A stretch of 64,000 bases of DNA from assembly GCF_905220415.1 (NCBI RefSeq), contig NC_059544.1, positions 9,302,501 to 9,366,500 of the forward strand. The letters are read 5' to 3'. The first letter of the stretch is position 1, and each line of letters begins with the position of its first letter. The notes under the pieces were generated by a model that saw nothing but the letters and a program-made list of their open reading frames with translations, did not search any database and was not told the DNA's origin. Shown here piece by piece: positions 15,701 through 28,297 of this stretch. Source of the stretch: Colias croceus. Lineage: Eukaryota > Arthropoda > Insecta > Lepidoptera > Pieridae. A program made the position numbers and the translations under genes.

Positions 15701-18700
15701 AACAATGAAGAAAGTAGAAAGTACCCTGCGGAACGTTCAAATAAGTGGAGCAGGCATTCTACACAATGAAAAGTCGCCAGCTATACAGAGTATCATACGA
15801 AATCCTCATATCCAGAACGTGAACATAACAAAATGCGCGCACCATGGCATTAATATAGTTTCACCTACAGATACCATTGACATAATGTTTAACTCCATCA
15901 CAGATATACTTGGAGAGGGAGTTAATGCGATATCCTTGACCGGTGAGGGACGAGAATCTGAAGAGTCTAGTTTCACACCATTGAAAGACCTCAACTTGCC
16001 GTACCATCTATTTTCGCTAATTGATATCTGTGACAGTTCCAAAGTAGTAACAGTGGAAGAAAGAGTTCTTTTGTACTATAAATATGATAACAATCCAGTA
16101 AACTGCGTCAAGATATTCAAAAGTACATTTAGAGTGAAACCGTTTGGATTCAGACTGTTACAATTTAATTTGTTTAACCATACAATGAGTTACGGAAAAA
16201 GAGACTCTATTACGCTGTACGATGGTGATATTTACAACATCACAGCACCACAAATAGGCTATCTAGAGAACGGTTCGCCTGATGAGAAGAAATTGTTCAG
16301 GACAGATGGCGCTAGTTTGAGTGTGAAGTTATTTGCAAATGGTGCTTCTTCGGTGCACGGTTTTATTGCTGAGATTGTCACGTTACCTATATCGGCAATT
16401 GGATTAAGTAAGTGTATTTAAATATTAATTTATCCTTTGAATATAATATGTAGACTAAAGACTTGCGTGTTTACGATAAAATATTACGTCGTTATATAAT
16501 TTACATGCTTTTAGCTTAAAAATGCTTTTCCATTATAATTTTTTTTTCAATTTGCAAGAATTGTTGTATATTATTAATATTGCTTAAAATTAAATTAAAA
16601 TTATAATTTAATCACTTTTCAGATCGCGACGTCCAACACAACATATCAAATAGTATATTTACTAACAACCGCGATGGTGCGATCAGTTATCAGTCTGTAG
16701 GCGAAGTAAATCCATTCGTAGCTGTTATAAGAAACGAATTCAATGATAACTGCCTTAAATTGTATGGAAACTTTACCACGTGTCAAGCGGCTGTGAGGGT
16801 AGATGTACAAAATACGCAGACACTTTTGTTCAGGGTGAGTAACTTGGTTTTTATCGGTTTTTGATTAAACTTCATGTTACTCTCGATAATAAATTCGCAT
16901 ACTTAAGCATAATTATCTATAATCTACATAAACCTGTAAGGGAACAATTTTAATTAATTTATTTATTTATTTTGCAAATTTTGGACACCAATTTATAATT
17001 ATTTTATTATTCCAGAACAATTTAGTGCGAAACAACGTCGGTGGATTATTAGTGAGAGCTGATTCAAGAGGCTCAGCAACTTCGTTACGTGGTTGGATAC
17101 ACAATAATCTATTTTTCAAGAATCATGACTTACCGTGTCTACAATTGGAAGGTACATTTTCTATTATTAAAAACCTACTCATTTAGATATTTAATTAAAA
17201 TAAAGATGACATGTTATATTTAATTTCCTCTTTCCATTCCAATATTAAACTCATGAAAGATACTTTCGTCCGTCTATGTACCTGCCTTTAGGTAAATTTA
17301 CTAGCCTTGATTATTTTTTATTTATTACAGGTCGCCAATCATCACCATACCAAGAGGTGACCATCTACCGCAACTACTTCACGCGTAACCGGGTACAATT
17401 CAAGGACGTCATAGTGTTACGTCAAGTTGTATCTAACTTCACTCATAACTATGTTCACGATAACACAGGAATGAGGATTTTAGAAGTATCTGGCTTCGAT
17501 AAAGTGCGCCTGCCGATCTATCAGACTACATCGCATAATGGTTTCTATAAGTGAGTACAATTTCATTTTTAATTATGTATAATATCTATCTGTCCTTGAC
17601 TTATACTTATACCATATATAGCGTTAGCTACTATTAAGTATTCTGTGGTTATACTTAAACTGGTAACTGAAATAAATATTCTTGATATTCAACTTAATGG
17701 CAATAAAACTGATTTAACCCCTCAAATCATCAGGATAGATAACTAATTAATATAATCTGCGGTAAAACCACATTTAAGGCGCACTAACAATTTCTTTGTC
17801 TATGCCTGTTAATACTTACCACGAATTGTTAATCACCTTACTCGTAAATGAATTCCAGGAACTACGCACTCGATAGAGAAGGCCGTGCCACAGTTGTAGC
17901 CGGAACCGCGGGGCAGCACTATGTCGACAATATATTCTTCAACCCCGACAATGATTATGAAATGATCACTGTGAATAGATCCATGTAAGTACATACTTAT
18001 TTAATTTATATTTAATTATTTTAAGAATTACTTAACCCTAGAACACTAACCTTATTTTTCGACGTTTAATACTAACCTTCGTCGTTTCGACTACGCTGTT
18101 TATTGGAGGGGATTTAGGGGTTTAATTAAAAAAATATATTTGTAGTTATGTTTTTATTTTCAGGAAAATGTATTAATCTACGTATAGAAATATTAAAATA
18201 TTTATTTTAACAAAATTTTAATTTCAACAATCATCAAAATGAGATCATAGTGTACACGCTTTATGAACTTTCTTTAATTTTTTGAAAAATACCATACATA
18301 TAAAATATAGATCCAAATTGCTTGAAATAAACTATTAATTACAAAAATAATATCGGAAAAAGTAATTAAAAATATAATTTTCATAATAGCTTAGGAACTA
18401 AAACATTTGTGACACACATAAAGTTTGTGTTCCATTCATAACGATTTTTTGTACTTAGTGCACCTATTTTTAGTCTGCCTTTGCTTTACGGAGGGACATA
18501 TAGCACATATGTTTCTTTATTGTGCTGTGGAGAGTCATCAGCAGCATTACTTTGCTCAGTCTCACTTATAACACTCACATTACTTCTTCCTGACATGTTT
18601 AAAATTTATGTGATTGAGTCCCGCAGAGTATCAGTAATGTCATCAGTAATTATACCTGAAAGACATCGAAGAGGATCTAAAATATCTTGAAAAAGCGTAC

Positions 18701-21700
18701 AGGCCTACGTCTTAAATATCTATGTTCCTTGAAGGTCTTCTGCTTTGTGATCTTGACTGTTGTGATGACCATATATGTTTATCTTTCCCAAGAAGAATGG
18801 GACGCGATGGTCTTATAATCAAATCGCTAGGGTCAGCTGAAGTGCTAGGTGTCGCGTCTTCAATGGAACGTTGCGAAGATGTATTACTACTTGCCTCATA
18901 ATCTTGATCTGGAAATTGCTCTTCATTAACAATAGAAACTTCATCATCATCCTCCATTTCATGCACTGGATCAGCCTCAATGTGGTCTTCAGGCTCTCTC
19001 GCAGATGAATTTTCCTCATCGCTTTTGATTTCTAATAATAACAAATGAATCTCATCTAAAAAATAAAATAATAGGCACCATTATAAAAGAAAATAACGTA
19101 ATTTTAACTTAACTAAATAGTACAAAAAGTCACGTTACTACTAACCTTCGTCGATGTGACGAGCCATGGTTTCTGGAACAGCACGTGTGGGCCTTCCACG
19201 CAAAAAGCACTACTGTCCATCGCAAGCCCAACGGGTCGGTTGAGATTAGCTGAAATTAGAAAACCATACGGTCGCGCGCGTAAAAGTTATCGCGATTTTT
19301 TTGGTGACGCGTCGTCGAATCGACGAAGGTTAGTAATCTAGGGTTAATATTTAAAAATATATCCATTTGTATAGCATAAAATAAGAAATTTAATTATTAC
19401 CTAATAGTGTAACTAAACCTAATCTAATAAGTACTAGCAGCATTCGTAAATAACCAATAACGTGGTTATTATTTGCGTAACGGTATTGGTCAATGGTCAT
19501 GCATGCTGGTGTTCCGCGCGAACTTCACATCATTCGCAACTAAAAACCGTTACATTCAATTCAATTCGATTTTTGTTAATGGGTGATTCATTTATAAACC
19601 AAAATAGTTATTAGTTATACATGGTGTAATTCAATTAATTATTGATATCAATATATTTTGCATGTTGGTTTGGGAAAATATGTAGAAGTTAGGAATTATG
19701 AATAAACGAATTAATGAATGAATTTGGTAAAATGGGTGAATTGCAGAAAATGAAACCAGAAGGGGTAAAATAATATGCAAATGCTATTTGGGAAAAGAAC
19801 ATTATGACAAATATATAAATTTCTACTTTCTTTAATGTTTTAAATAATGTTATTTATTACGATCAAATATTTTATAATTGGTCTCTCAAACTTCTGAACG
19901 AATTTAGCCACAGGAAAAATCTCAATGAAATATTGGTTGAATTTTTCCATGTGCGCATTCAAAATGCATTGCTTTAAATTTAGTATTGTTACTATAATTT
20001 TAAGGTTTATTATTTATTGCATGTTTTTGTTGCATGGCTGGCCGGACTAGCTTTTTCGATTATAACCCGAATGCTATGAGGTGAGTGACAGTTATAATTT
20101 CAAATTTTATAATATTAAGTAGGTATCTAATTGTAAGAGAAAAAATGCAGGATGTTCATTATGTTTTAAAAATATTTTTTTAACCGATAATATGATATTG
20201 GATTATCTTAATGAGTTTCTTTAAACTGTCCCTTTGTCCCTATTCATTAATTAGGAACTTAGCTTTGTCATTTTTTTCGATTAAATTGAAGTTGTTAATG
20301 AACAACCACTGTTTCCCACTACTGCCTGACTGTTACACTAATACCATTTACAATTGCAGTGCACTAGACCTTTGGCGTACACGCATCGACGCGAAACACA
20401 ACTACTGGAGTTACAACGAGAGTCTAGCTGTCGCGGGACGAATACGGGACCAGTCTGACAATCCTTTACTACTAGAAGTGGACTATAGACCGTATTATAT
20501 GAATAACTTGACGGTACTGGGAGGGGGTAAGTGCCCTCCCGGGTGGGACGCGGTCGCTGGCACGTGTTATATGTATGTGGGAGCGCCGATGACGTATGAA
20601 GAGGCTAGACTGTTTTGTTTGGTGAGTGTATTTTTATCTGTACCCTTGTAAAACTATCATTTGTTGTTAATAGACTCACATCATATTAAAAAATTGTCTG
20701 AAGCAAAACTCTGCCAATGCATCTTTTAGGCAGAGTTGTCTAATGAGCGTATTGAATAGATTTATAATCAAACCTACAGAACAGACAGACATATAAAACA
20801 TAATTGTTATCCTTCTCCCTAATCAAGACCACATAACTTATTTTTATTTAATACTAGGCCGCGAGCGAAGCTCCACCCGCAGCTTCGCTCGCGCAGTCAA
20901 AGGAAAATCCGCATAGTTCCCGTTCCCGTGGGATTTCCGGGATTGCGTCATTTTCCCGTGGTAAAAAATAGCCTATATCCTTTCTCGGGTATTAAAATAT
21001 CTCCATACAAAATTTCATGAAAATTGGTTCAGTAGTTTAGGCGTGATTGAGTATCAGACAGACAGACAGAGTTACTTTCGCATTTATAATATTAGTATGG
21101 ATTTATAATGTACATTGTACGTATACACGAGCCTTAGAAAATAAACCCGTGTAATTACTGATTACTCCTCCTATACCAGAGTGAATAAAGCCAATGCATT
21201 GTAAAATGACAAGGTTTACCAATTCTCCTTCTTCATTTAATTATTTCGCTTCACAGTCAGACAACGCCTCCATGCCATACGTATCAGGCAACTACGAGGC
21301 GCTATACGAGTTCATCCAACGTCAGAACCAATGGTTCCAATATGGCGACCGAGTGTGGGTCAACCACATTGACTATGTGACTCAATGCACGTCATTCGCC
21401 TTTTCCAGTGTGGAGATTAGTGATTGCAACCAGAAGAACGCGTTTATTTGTGAGATTGGTGAGTTTTTTATTTATTTTTTACTGAAAAAAAATTGTGGGT
21501 ACATTTGAAAAAAAAAAACATGTTAAAAATACATTAATTTTTATTATTTTTAACGAATACATAAATTGTTAGTTGAATAAACCAGGATTGCATACTCTGA
21601 TACTGTGATACTGTTTAAATTGAGTTGGACATTGGACTTTACAGCATACTTTACTCCAAATCCAATCTTAATTCTTACTCAATACTTAATTTGTAAATTT

Positions 21701-24265
21701 TATTCTAGATCCAAAAATAACCATCGACCCGCTATCCTGGCAAGGCGATACTTTAGCCGTGGCCTTCATCGGAGTGCTAGTGGCCGCAGTACTGCTCGTC
21801 ATAATGGCGCTTATCTGCTGGTATTCTAAGTCTAAACACAGGTATATAAAAGAAAAATAATAAAATTTGCAAAAAAGAGCACCTAAGCAATTTGAATTTT
21901 GTGTTTTATAAATCACAACACGCTTAATCATTAACTTCATGCTATAAATTACTAACGCTTATTTATTACAGACATCTGCAACGTCTAGAACGTCGCAATT
22001 CAATCCGACAGTCTCTGCATTCGGTGCGATCTATCGGAAGTATTAATGGGAGTTTCCCCGATAATACTTATAGAAGAAAACTTGCACAGATGGTAAGTTA
22101 TTATTATTTGTGTATATTAGAAAACAGTATGCAGTATTATGTTACTTAGGGGTATTAAAAATTAACGTTTGCCGATTCTTTGCACACAAAATTTCATAAA
22201 ATCTGTGCAGCCGTTTCGGAAGAGTGTAGCATAAAAACTGCGACATGACATGTTATATATCCGATTAATATTCTTTTTCAGAGTACTCGTTCTACAGATA
22301 CGCTCACAAAGGGCTCCGACTATAAGAAGATGCTTGCTTCCACCACATCTATGGAATCTATGGAGAAAAGCCAATTTAACTCATCCCTTGAAGATACACA
22401 AAGCTTTGATATTTACGAAGCGCATAATCCCAATAATATAATACAGTTGAAACATAGCACGTTTAATAAAAAGCCGGCGTCTCCTGAATACAGTGTACCT
22501 CAAAATGTCAATAACAATAGGCCATACAACTTGGCCTATAGGAATGAAGGTTTGTGTCATCTTTGATTCTTCTAGTTTAGCTAAGATAAAAATAACTCAT
22601 ATTGCTGTAATAATTATGTATAAATTTATTTTACCAGGTGTATCAGTATAATTCATAACATAAAAACCGATCAATAACATCATAACATATGAATTGGAAC
22701 CTTTATACACACATACCTGCACATTTTTGTTTTTTTAATTTTGTATAAATCGTCTTACTTACTTTTATCATTATGTACTTTGTGTTTCTGTTTTGGAGAT
22801 ATGAATGTTAAAATTTGATTAGTGGAACTACTAATGTTTGGAGGCGGGCGTTGGCACCTGTGCCGCAGCTTATTTAAGCTTTTATGGGTGCCATCGTGCA
22901 TAAAAGTTTTTGTAATGTGTTGTTATGTTCCAAATAATCGATTTTGATTTATGATTTTTTGATTTTTTTTTTATATGACTAAAATAGAAGTTACGCCTGC
23001 AAAACAACGGAAACAATAACGCATTTAATTAACTGGTTTTTCCCATTAAAAACGTATTAATAACGATTTTAACACTATCCAGGTTACCGCGACCACTCAA
23101 GCGCAGCAAGCGGAGCGCCATCTATGAACACAGTGGCCACAGAAGAGCTACCAATCATCCACCACCCAGGCGGTCTCTCACCAGACGACACAGTATCGCC
23201 ACAGAGCGGAGACCACTACTACACGTCCGACACGCTCCCGCTCCGGGACAAGACTGACGATCCGCTCGCTATGAAGCGCGATTTGGAGAGGGAGGGGAAG
23301 ATTTATGGGTACCCGCATTTTTATATTTTTATGATGACTAATTAAGTATGATAAAAACCTTTTCTTTTTATCAGTTGTCATTTGTCAATGCTAAAAAACT
23401 ACAATTTTTTTTTCTGAACACCTCGACTATAAGTTACGTTTTCATTCATTAACGAATCTTTGGGATAAATAATTATGATTTAAACTTAATAAAAAAGTAG
23501 CATAACCTCCGTCGGGGTAAATTGCAATCAATTTTAAAATTATTATGAAATGTTTGGTTGTATCACTTGATATAATTTTGTGTTGATATTTTCCAGATAT
23601 GGAGCTCCAAACTTCGAAGCACAACCCAAACTTTCGTTCCTCATGGAGCTGCGCTCGCGCATACCTGATGAAGCGCCACAACACTCTACTACTACTTTTG
23701 GTCAACGACCTGAACCTGGTAAAATATTGTTTTATTACCTTCAATATAGTACAATATTTATTTATGTACTATTCATATACATAATTTTGATTCCTTGCTT
23801 CTGCTATGTTCAAAACATTGTTATTTTATATTCCGAACCAATTATAATTGAAATAATGTAAACATGATTTTTAGAATTAAGTAGTATAATCTCGAATTAA
23901 ATTAATATCGATTTAGTATTAAAATCCATAGATCTAGCAATTTTTTTTCTAAGGAGCAAGGGGAATAATATAATAAAATAGCAAGTATGTACAGAGTATT
24001 TTCCTATATTTAACTAAAAAATAATTTTCTAGAACCAGAAAAGTACTACGAAGACGACTTACCCAGTCCCCCGCCAATGTACAACTACGACCAAAGCTAC
24101 GACTCGAGTCCGCAAACGTCACACGACTTCAACTACTCGCCCGAACTTCACGCGCGTTCGCGATCCGAAGCTATACTCGAGACGAATTTCGATTTTGATG
24201 ATAATGAAAATCATATTACTGAAGCTGATAGATCTCATAGCCAGCCTTTGGAAACTGCTATGTGA
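9715..24265 (+). CDS. bark: Bark beetle/Anakonda-like tricellular junction protein (5' end missing)
   Basis: Exons: 9715-9875, 10193-16407, 16623-16834, 17016-17151, 17331-17550, 17859-17984, 20360-20621, 21257-21458, 21709-21841, 21972-22092, 22282-22549, 23083-23308, 23597-23718 and 24033-24265 (TGA). Every junction has GT/AG and the phases agree, giving 2,878 residues. Seen: SRCR domains at about 23-127, 887-997 and 1727-1855. Each is followed by Asn-rich parallel beta-helix-like repeats and a CUB-like segment (about 280-395, 1159-1258, 1995-2118). A C-type-lectin-like domain lies at 2415-2511, one transmembrane helix at about 2526-2550, and a polar Ser/Pro-rich cytoplasmic tail of ~328 residues ends in ETAM. 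This threefold SRCR/beta-helix/CUB plan plus lectin and TM is that of Drosophila Bark beetle/Anakonda, which organises tricellular septate junctions in epithelia. The first exon here begins in phase 0 after an acceptor and has no signal peptide, so one or more 5' exons lie upstream. The 6.2-kb second exon is exceptionally long. Confidence 0.95.
18036..19343 (-). mobile_element. Internally deleted piggyBac-like element in a bark intron
   Basis: Both ends carry TTAA (18032-18035, 19344-19347) next to CCCTAGA, the hallmark of piggyBac insertion, with matching ends (CCCTAGAACACTAACC and CCCTAGATTACTAACC). On the minus strand a possible start at 19167 (MARHIDE) and the open frame 19044-18712 look like an acidic piggyBac transposase N-terminus. 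A decayed Cys-rich stretch at about 18540-18410 resembles the C-terminal Cys-rich domain. The central catalytic region is absent: the element is 1.3 kb, where intact copies are usually over 2 kb. It lies in the intron between the bark exons ending 17984 and starting 20360. Confidence 0.8.
18712..19167 (-). pseudogene. piggyBac-like transposase N-terminal remnant
   Basis: MARHIDE at 19167 may be spliced (donor after GACGAAG, acceptor before ATGAGATTC near 19056) to a frame containing KSDEENSSAREPEDHIEADP and later WSSQQSRSQSRRPSRN. Acidic then basic composition is typical of piggyBac N-termini. The frame stops where the catalytic domain should begin, so no active enzyme is encoded. Confidence 0.6.
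20854..21101 (-). mobile_element. Helitron-like element, subfamily a, in a bark intron
   Basis: Exact A|TC...CTAG|T boundaries on the minus strand, a GC-rich palindromic region near the 3' end (gcgagcgaagc / gcttcgctcgc), and the conserved gttcccgttcccgtggga block. It lies between the lectin-domain exons. Confidence 0.7.
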
Positions 24266-24706
24266 ATAGATAGTATAGTAAAATATAAAATTTGATAGAC
24301 AATGTACATATATTAGTTTTGTATTCAATCATGAACTACCGTCAATTGTTATGAATATAAAATTCATTCTATTAACTAAACTTTAAGCAAAGAATTTATG
24401 TTCTTTTATTTTTTATACATTTAAGTATTACCACAATTAAATAGGAAAAACGTTATATGAAATGTAATTACTATGTGTAAATATAAATATATTTTTACAC
24501 TTATTGCTTCACATTTAACTCGTATTTCGATAAATCACCATTATGTTAAGGTATAAAGAAACTAAAGACTGAATAAGGTCGCCTTATAAAATAGCGCATT
24601 TATTTTTAACTGCTATACATACAAATACGTATAGAAATATTTAGTTATAATATGTATTTAGTATTTTTGTGCATCATGTTTCATGGGTATTTAAATTCGT
24701 CAATCA

Positions 24707-24712
24707 AATAAA
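24707..24712 (+). promoter_or_regulatory. Candidate poly(A) signal of bark
   Basis: AATAAA lies about 440 bases after the bark stop codon in AT-rich DNA, with no intervening coding sequence. Other AT-rich hexamers nearby (for example near 24354) could also serve. This is an inference from position only. Confidence 0.4.
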
Positions 24713-26099
24713 TATTTGTTATTAACATTGAGATATACATATGGAGACGACACCGCCTACATCGATTATGTTCCGCTCAACATACGCCATATGGCGTAAC
24801 TGCACGCTCATTTTAAATTTGTTTTAAAGTGAAACGCATCAAATAAGCCTTCGTGTGTGTTACGATATTGCACAAATAATACGGAAAAGTGCAAAGGAAT
24901 AATTTTCATCGGTAAGTACCTAACTAGATAATAATTTTTAAAACTTAGTTAGAGCAAAAAAATGGCGCACAGATTTTGTTCGTGATGTCTCCTCCATACG
25001 TAGTATTATTATCTCAATGGTTATTAAACTTTTACTACAAATACCATTGTCTACTATATAAGTACGTAGATAATTAATATATTTTAATCTATAACATTAT
25101 TACTGTGTAATAAAAGAAAAATTATTTGCGCATTACAATAAATGCACGATCTCTTAGTTAGAATTAATTACACAAATACCTTTTAGTTTATAATTTAAAA
25201 TCATATTATAGAAATAACGTAAAGAATGGGCTCCGCGGGCCCGGTGCCTTATTAAACGCAAATAAAACAAAAAATGAAATAAATATCAATAATATTCTAC
25301 GTTTAATTTTACGTTTCACCGTAGCATTATTTTAGCTGTAAAATGTCCGTCCATTATGTGTTAAATATCATTTTTATATTTAAATTAACTTTGTAAAATT
25401 TAAATATTTTTTTATGTATTTAATTTAGTTTAAACTTTAAAGTATAATATGTTCAGAAGTTATAATTAAGCTAGCAAACTTTTAAAATGATGAATTGTAA
25501 ACAATTATTTAAAAAAAATGAAAGATGCGCGTTGCAGTCTTTTTTATGTGTATTTTACTTCTTTTTTTTATACTCCATCCTGTTAAAATAAACGTTTTAA
25601 TTATACCTGTACAAATAAAATCTAATATGTAGTTAAAAAATAATAAAAGATTAAAATTAAATTTATTGTTTTTTTTTTATAACTTAAGTAAGTAAGTAAC
25701 TACAAATTTTTTACTCATATCTATGTAGTATGTATTACACTCTTCGTCGTCGTTGTCCCTAGCATTTATTACAGACATTACCAAGGAACATAATATTATA
25801 ATTTATATTATGTATACTCTCTACGTGCTCTCTACCAAGAGGACATTACAAACGATTTAATGTGTTATGCCTGAGCAATACTACAGTCAACTTGTTTAAC
25901 TATAGTATGTACAGTAACTCGGACACTACGGAACAATAAGACATAAAAAATTAAATTTTATATTATTGAAACACTATCTACCGTACCCTTAGACCGTATA
26001 CGGTATATGTACCTACATAAATGTTTAAAGTACCTAATCTTACATATTTAAAATCGTTAATTTTGGACCTTTCAATATAATGTTTTTATGAAGAAATAA

Positions 26100-26269
26100 T
26101 CTATAATATAAAAATGAATCGCAAAATGTGTTGGTAAGCGCATAACTCGAGAACAGCTGAACCGATTTCGTTAATTCTTTTTTTATTACATTTCTTGAAG
26201 TGCGAGGATGGTTCTTATGGAGAGAAAACGTAAAAATGTACCACGGGCGAAGCCGGGGCGGGCCGCTAA
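26100..26269 (+). mobile_element. Helitron-like element, subfamily c
   Basis: A|TC start and CTAA|T end (fits CTRR), with GC-rich cgggcgaagccggggcgg just before the end. The body matches 1313-1481 in opposite orientation. Confidence 0.65.
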
Positions 26270-26529
26270 TAATTAATAAAATTAGAAATGAAGAGAATGA
26301 AAAACAACAAACAAAATATACCGGCCGAATTGAGAACTTCCTTCTTTTTTTTTAAATCGGTTAAAAATTACAATTTTAAAATAAGCATTTAAGGAATAAG
26401 ATAAAGTTTAATATGAAAATTAAGTGAGATCGATTCTTCTCAAACAAATATCGTATCGTACACACTACACAGTATCGTACCACAGTATTACAATAATATT
26501 AATTCATACAGGAAATATGTATTGTATTA

Positions 26530-26715
26530 CTGTGATCGTACTTCCTGTGGTAGGGACTAGGGCTCGGAGCAATTAACAAGCCAATTGCTCCGAGGACTAG
26601 GGAGTAGGGACCACAGAGCAAGTAATATAGTAGCACAGTATAGTGGGGACCAAGGTAGGGACTAAGAAAAATATCAAATCCTATTGTAGAGACGAGACCA
26701 CAGGTAGAGACTGTG
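26530..26715. repeat. Degenerate GTAGRGAC tandem repeat with an internal hairpin
   Basis: Many copies of gtagggac/gtagagac/gagact(a/g)tggg occur here and continue after the inserted element (27896-27930). A 12-base hairpin, ctcggagcaatt / aattgctccgag, sits at 26562-26593. Confidence 0.55.
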
Positions 26716-26718
26716 GTA

Positions 26719-27893
26719 CAGTGCGACATAAAAGAGATGAAATTAATTAATTTGGAACTAATTTTTTTTCATTATCTGGCAACCCTGAATTATCAATGCA
26801 GCTGTCAAGTTGAATAAAAATTTGTTGTTTATTTGGTGAAGTTGAGATAAAATTGTTATTTTAAACAAGAAATTTACTAAAAAAAGGAGAAATCATGAAA
26901 AAGGTTAAACGTAGCGGTGTCCGTGATGCCATATATAAAGTTTTCATTCGGTGTTTCTCATAATTTCAAGCTGAAAAACGAGAAAAATATTTGGAAAACG
27001 TTTACAGACGTACAGCAGATTATACCGGTGAGATTCTATTTATTTTTGCTCAGTACTACGTAAAATAGAATATTCCATTAGTGACGAGTGTTTAATGTAC
27101 GTATCTATGGCGATTATTACGTTTTTGAAATTTAATTTGAGGTTATTTGTAAACAAAAACTAGTTTTTATAGTGCGACCAGCACAATTTGAGTCAAGAAG
27201 TTATATCCAATCCAACCAGCCTTAAATAGTATAGTGATAACTATTTTCATACAGCTATCTATGAATCCTTACTTGCTACTTACTAGAGTGGACGCAGGGA
27301 TCCAAAGTGAGTCTTGGCCTCCGACATAAAAAAAAATAGTTTTAAGCTACTAAATAAATATGTTAAATGTACTATTTGATTTTATTCATCTTAATTCGTT
27401 TGTTATAGGGGTTTCTGAAAGCACAGTACGCAGGATAGTGGAGCAAGGGAGTAAAAATGAAGTAGAATATCTACAAAAAATAAATAAAAATATGTAGTTT
27501 TCAAATCACCTTGTTTTTTTTACCTGACGGACCCAGAAGGAGCGTAATGTGTTTGAGCCTTAGGTTTGAGCTGTATGTATGTATGTTTGTTTGTTCGTAT
27601 GTTTGATTCTATGTGCGCCTCTGCAGTCTAAATGGCTTGACCGATTTCTATAAACTAATTCCAAATACATTTAAGTAAAATTTGACCTAGGTAGGTCATT
27701 TAAAATACTAATGTATTTTTGTCTTAAATTTACACGATGATGAATGAAACAACTTTAAATCGCGGTATTTATTACTTTTTATTTTTTTGATTTTTATTCT
27801 ATAGTATCAAGATTGCTTGCGTCGCAGTATCAGTGTTGCTATATGAGCGACGGTGGCGCCCTCATTTTTTGTCATCTCTTTTGTGTCGCACTG
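26719..27893 (+). mobile_element. TA-flanked DNA transposon (Tc1/mariner-like) with transposase relic
   Basis: Inverted ends CAGTGCGACATAAAAGAGAT and CAGTGCGACACAAAAGAGAT are flanked by TA on both sides. A frame from 26895 is broken by a stop. A segment to 27027 joins, via a plausible GT/AG intron, to 27409-27497. That segment encodes TGVSESTVRRIVEQG, a helix-turn-helix typical of Tc1/mariner/IS630 N-termini. There is no catalytic domain. A further repeat (about 27515-27730) is embedded near the 3' side. Confidence 0.65.
27515..27730 (+). repeat. Interspersed repeat fragment
   Basis: Contains acctgacggacccagaagga, a tatgtatgtttgtttgt run and a 'cttgaccgattt' block. It resembles the repeat at 48211-48496 (acccgactgccaaagaagga). 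No coding sequence. Confidence 0.4.
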
Positions 27894-28297
27894 TAGAGAC
27901 TGTGGGTAGAGACTAGAGACTAACTTCGGTCATCATAAAATGCAAACGTGAAAGCAGTTTTTTTGTGTTGTCTGTTACTTTGTAACATCTGTCAATATTC
28001 CTTCAAAGTATGTGTCAACTGTCAAATATAAAATGACATACAGCTGTTGCCTGTTTACTGATTGTTGATTTGTTCTTGCTGACTGCTGTTGCTTTGATAA
28101 TTTGTATTCTGCGCGATGCTATAGCCACCTTTTATATTTTATAGTGGTGTTGTGTTAGTGCAAGAAATGCATTCACTGTGCCCTGTTGTGTGTTAAGTCA
28201 ATAATAAAATGCTGCAGTGAATTCAGCATAGTAAACAAATACTCTCTCTACGGAAAACTAAAATTTCAAGTGTTGACATAAATTTTCTTCATCGAAA

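Larger units (their letters stand above)
24266..28297. other. Bark 3' UTR and intergenic region upstream of ENT
   Basis: AT-rich. It contains the bark 3' UTR, a Helitron-like copy (26100-26269), a degenerate tandem-repeat block around 26530-26715, and a TA-flanked DNA element (26719-27893) ending about 400 bases before the ENT start. The ENT promoter and 5' UTR must lie in or near 27900-28297. No gene is seen. Confidence 0.6.

Noticed and set aside
10243..16042. Many short frames on both strands inside the large bark exon
   Set aside because: They are shadows of the bark reading frame, which is continuous for more than 2,000 codons and has clear domains.
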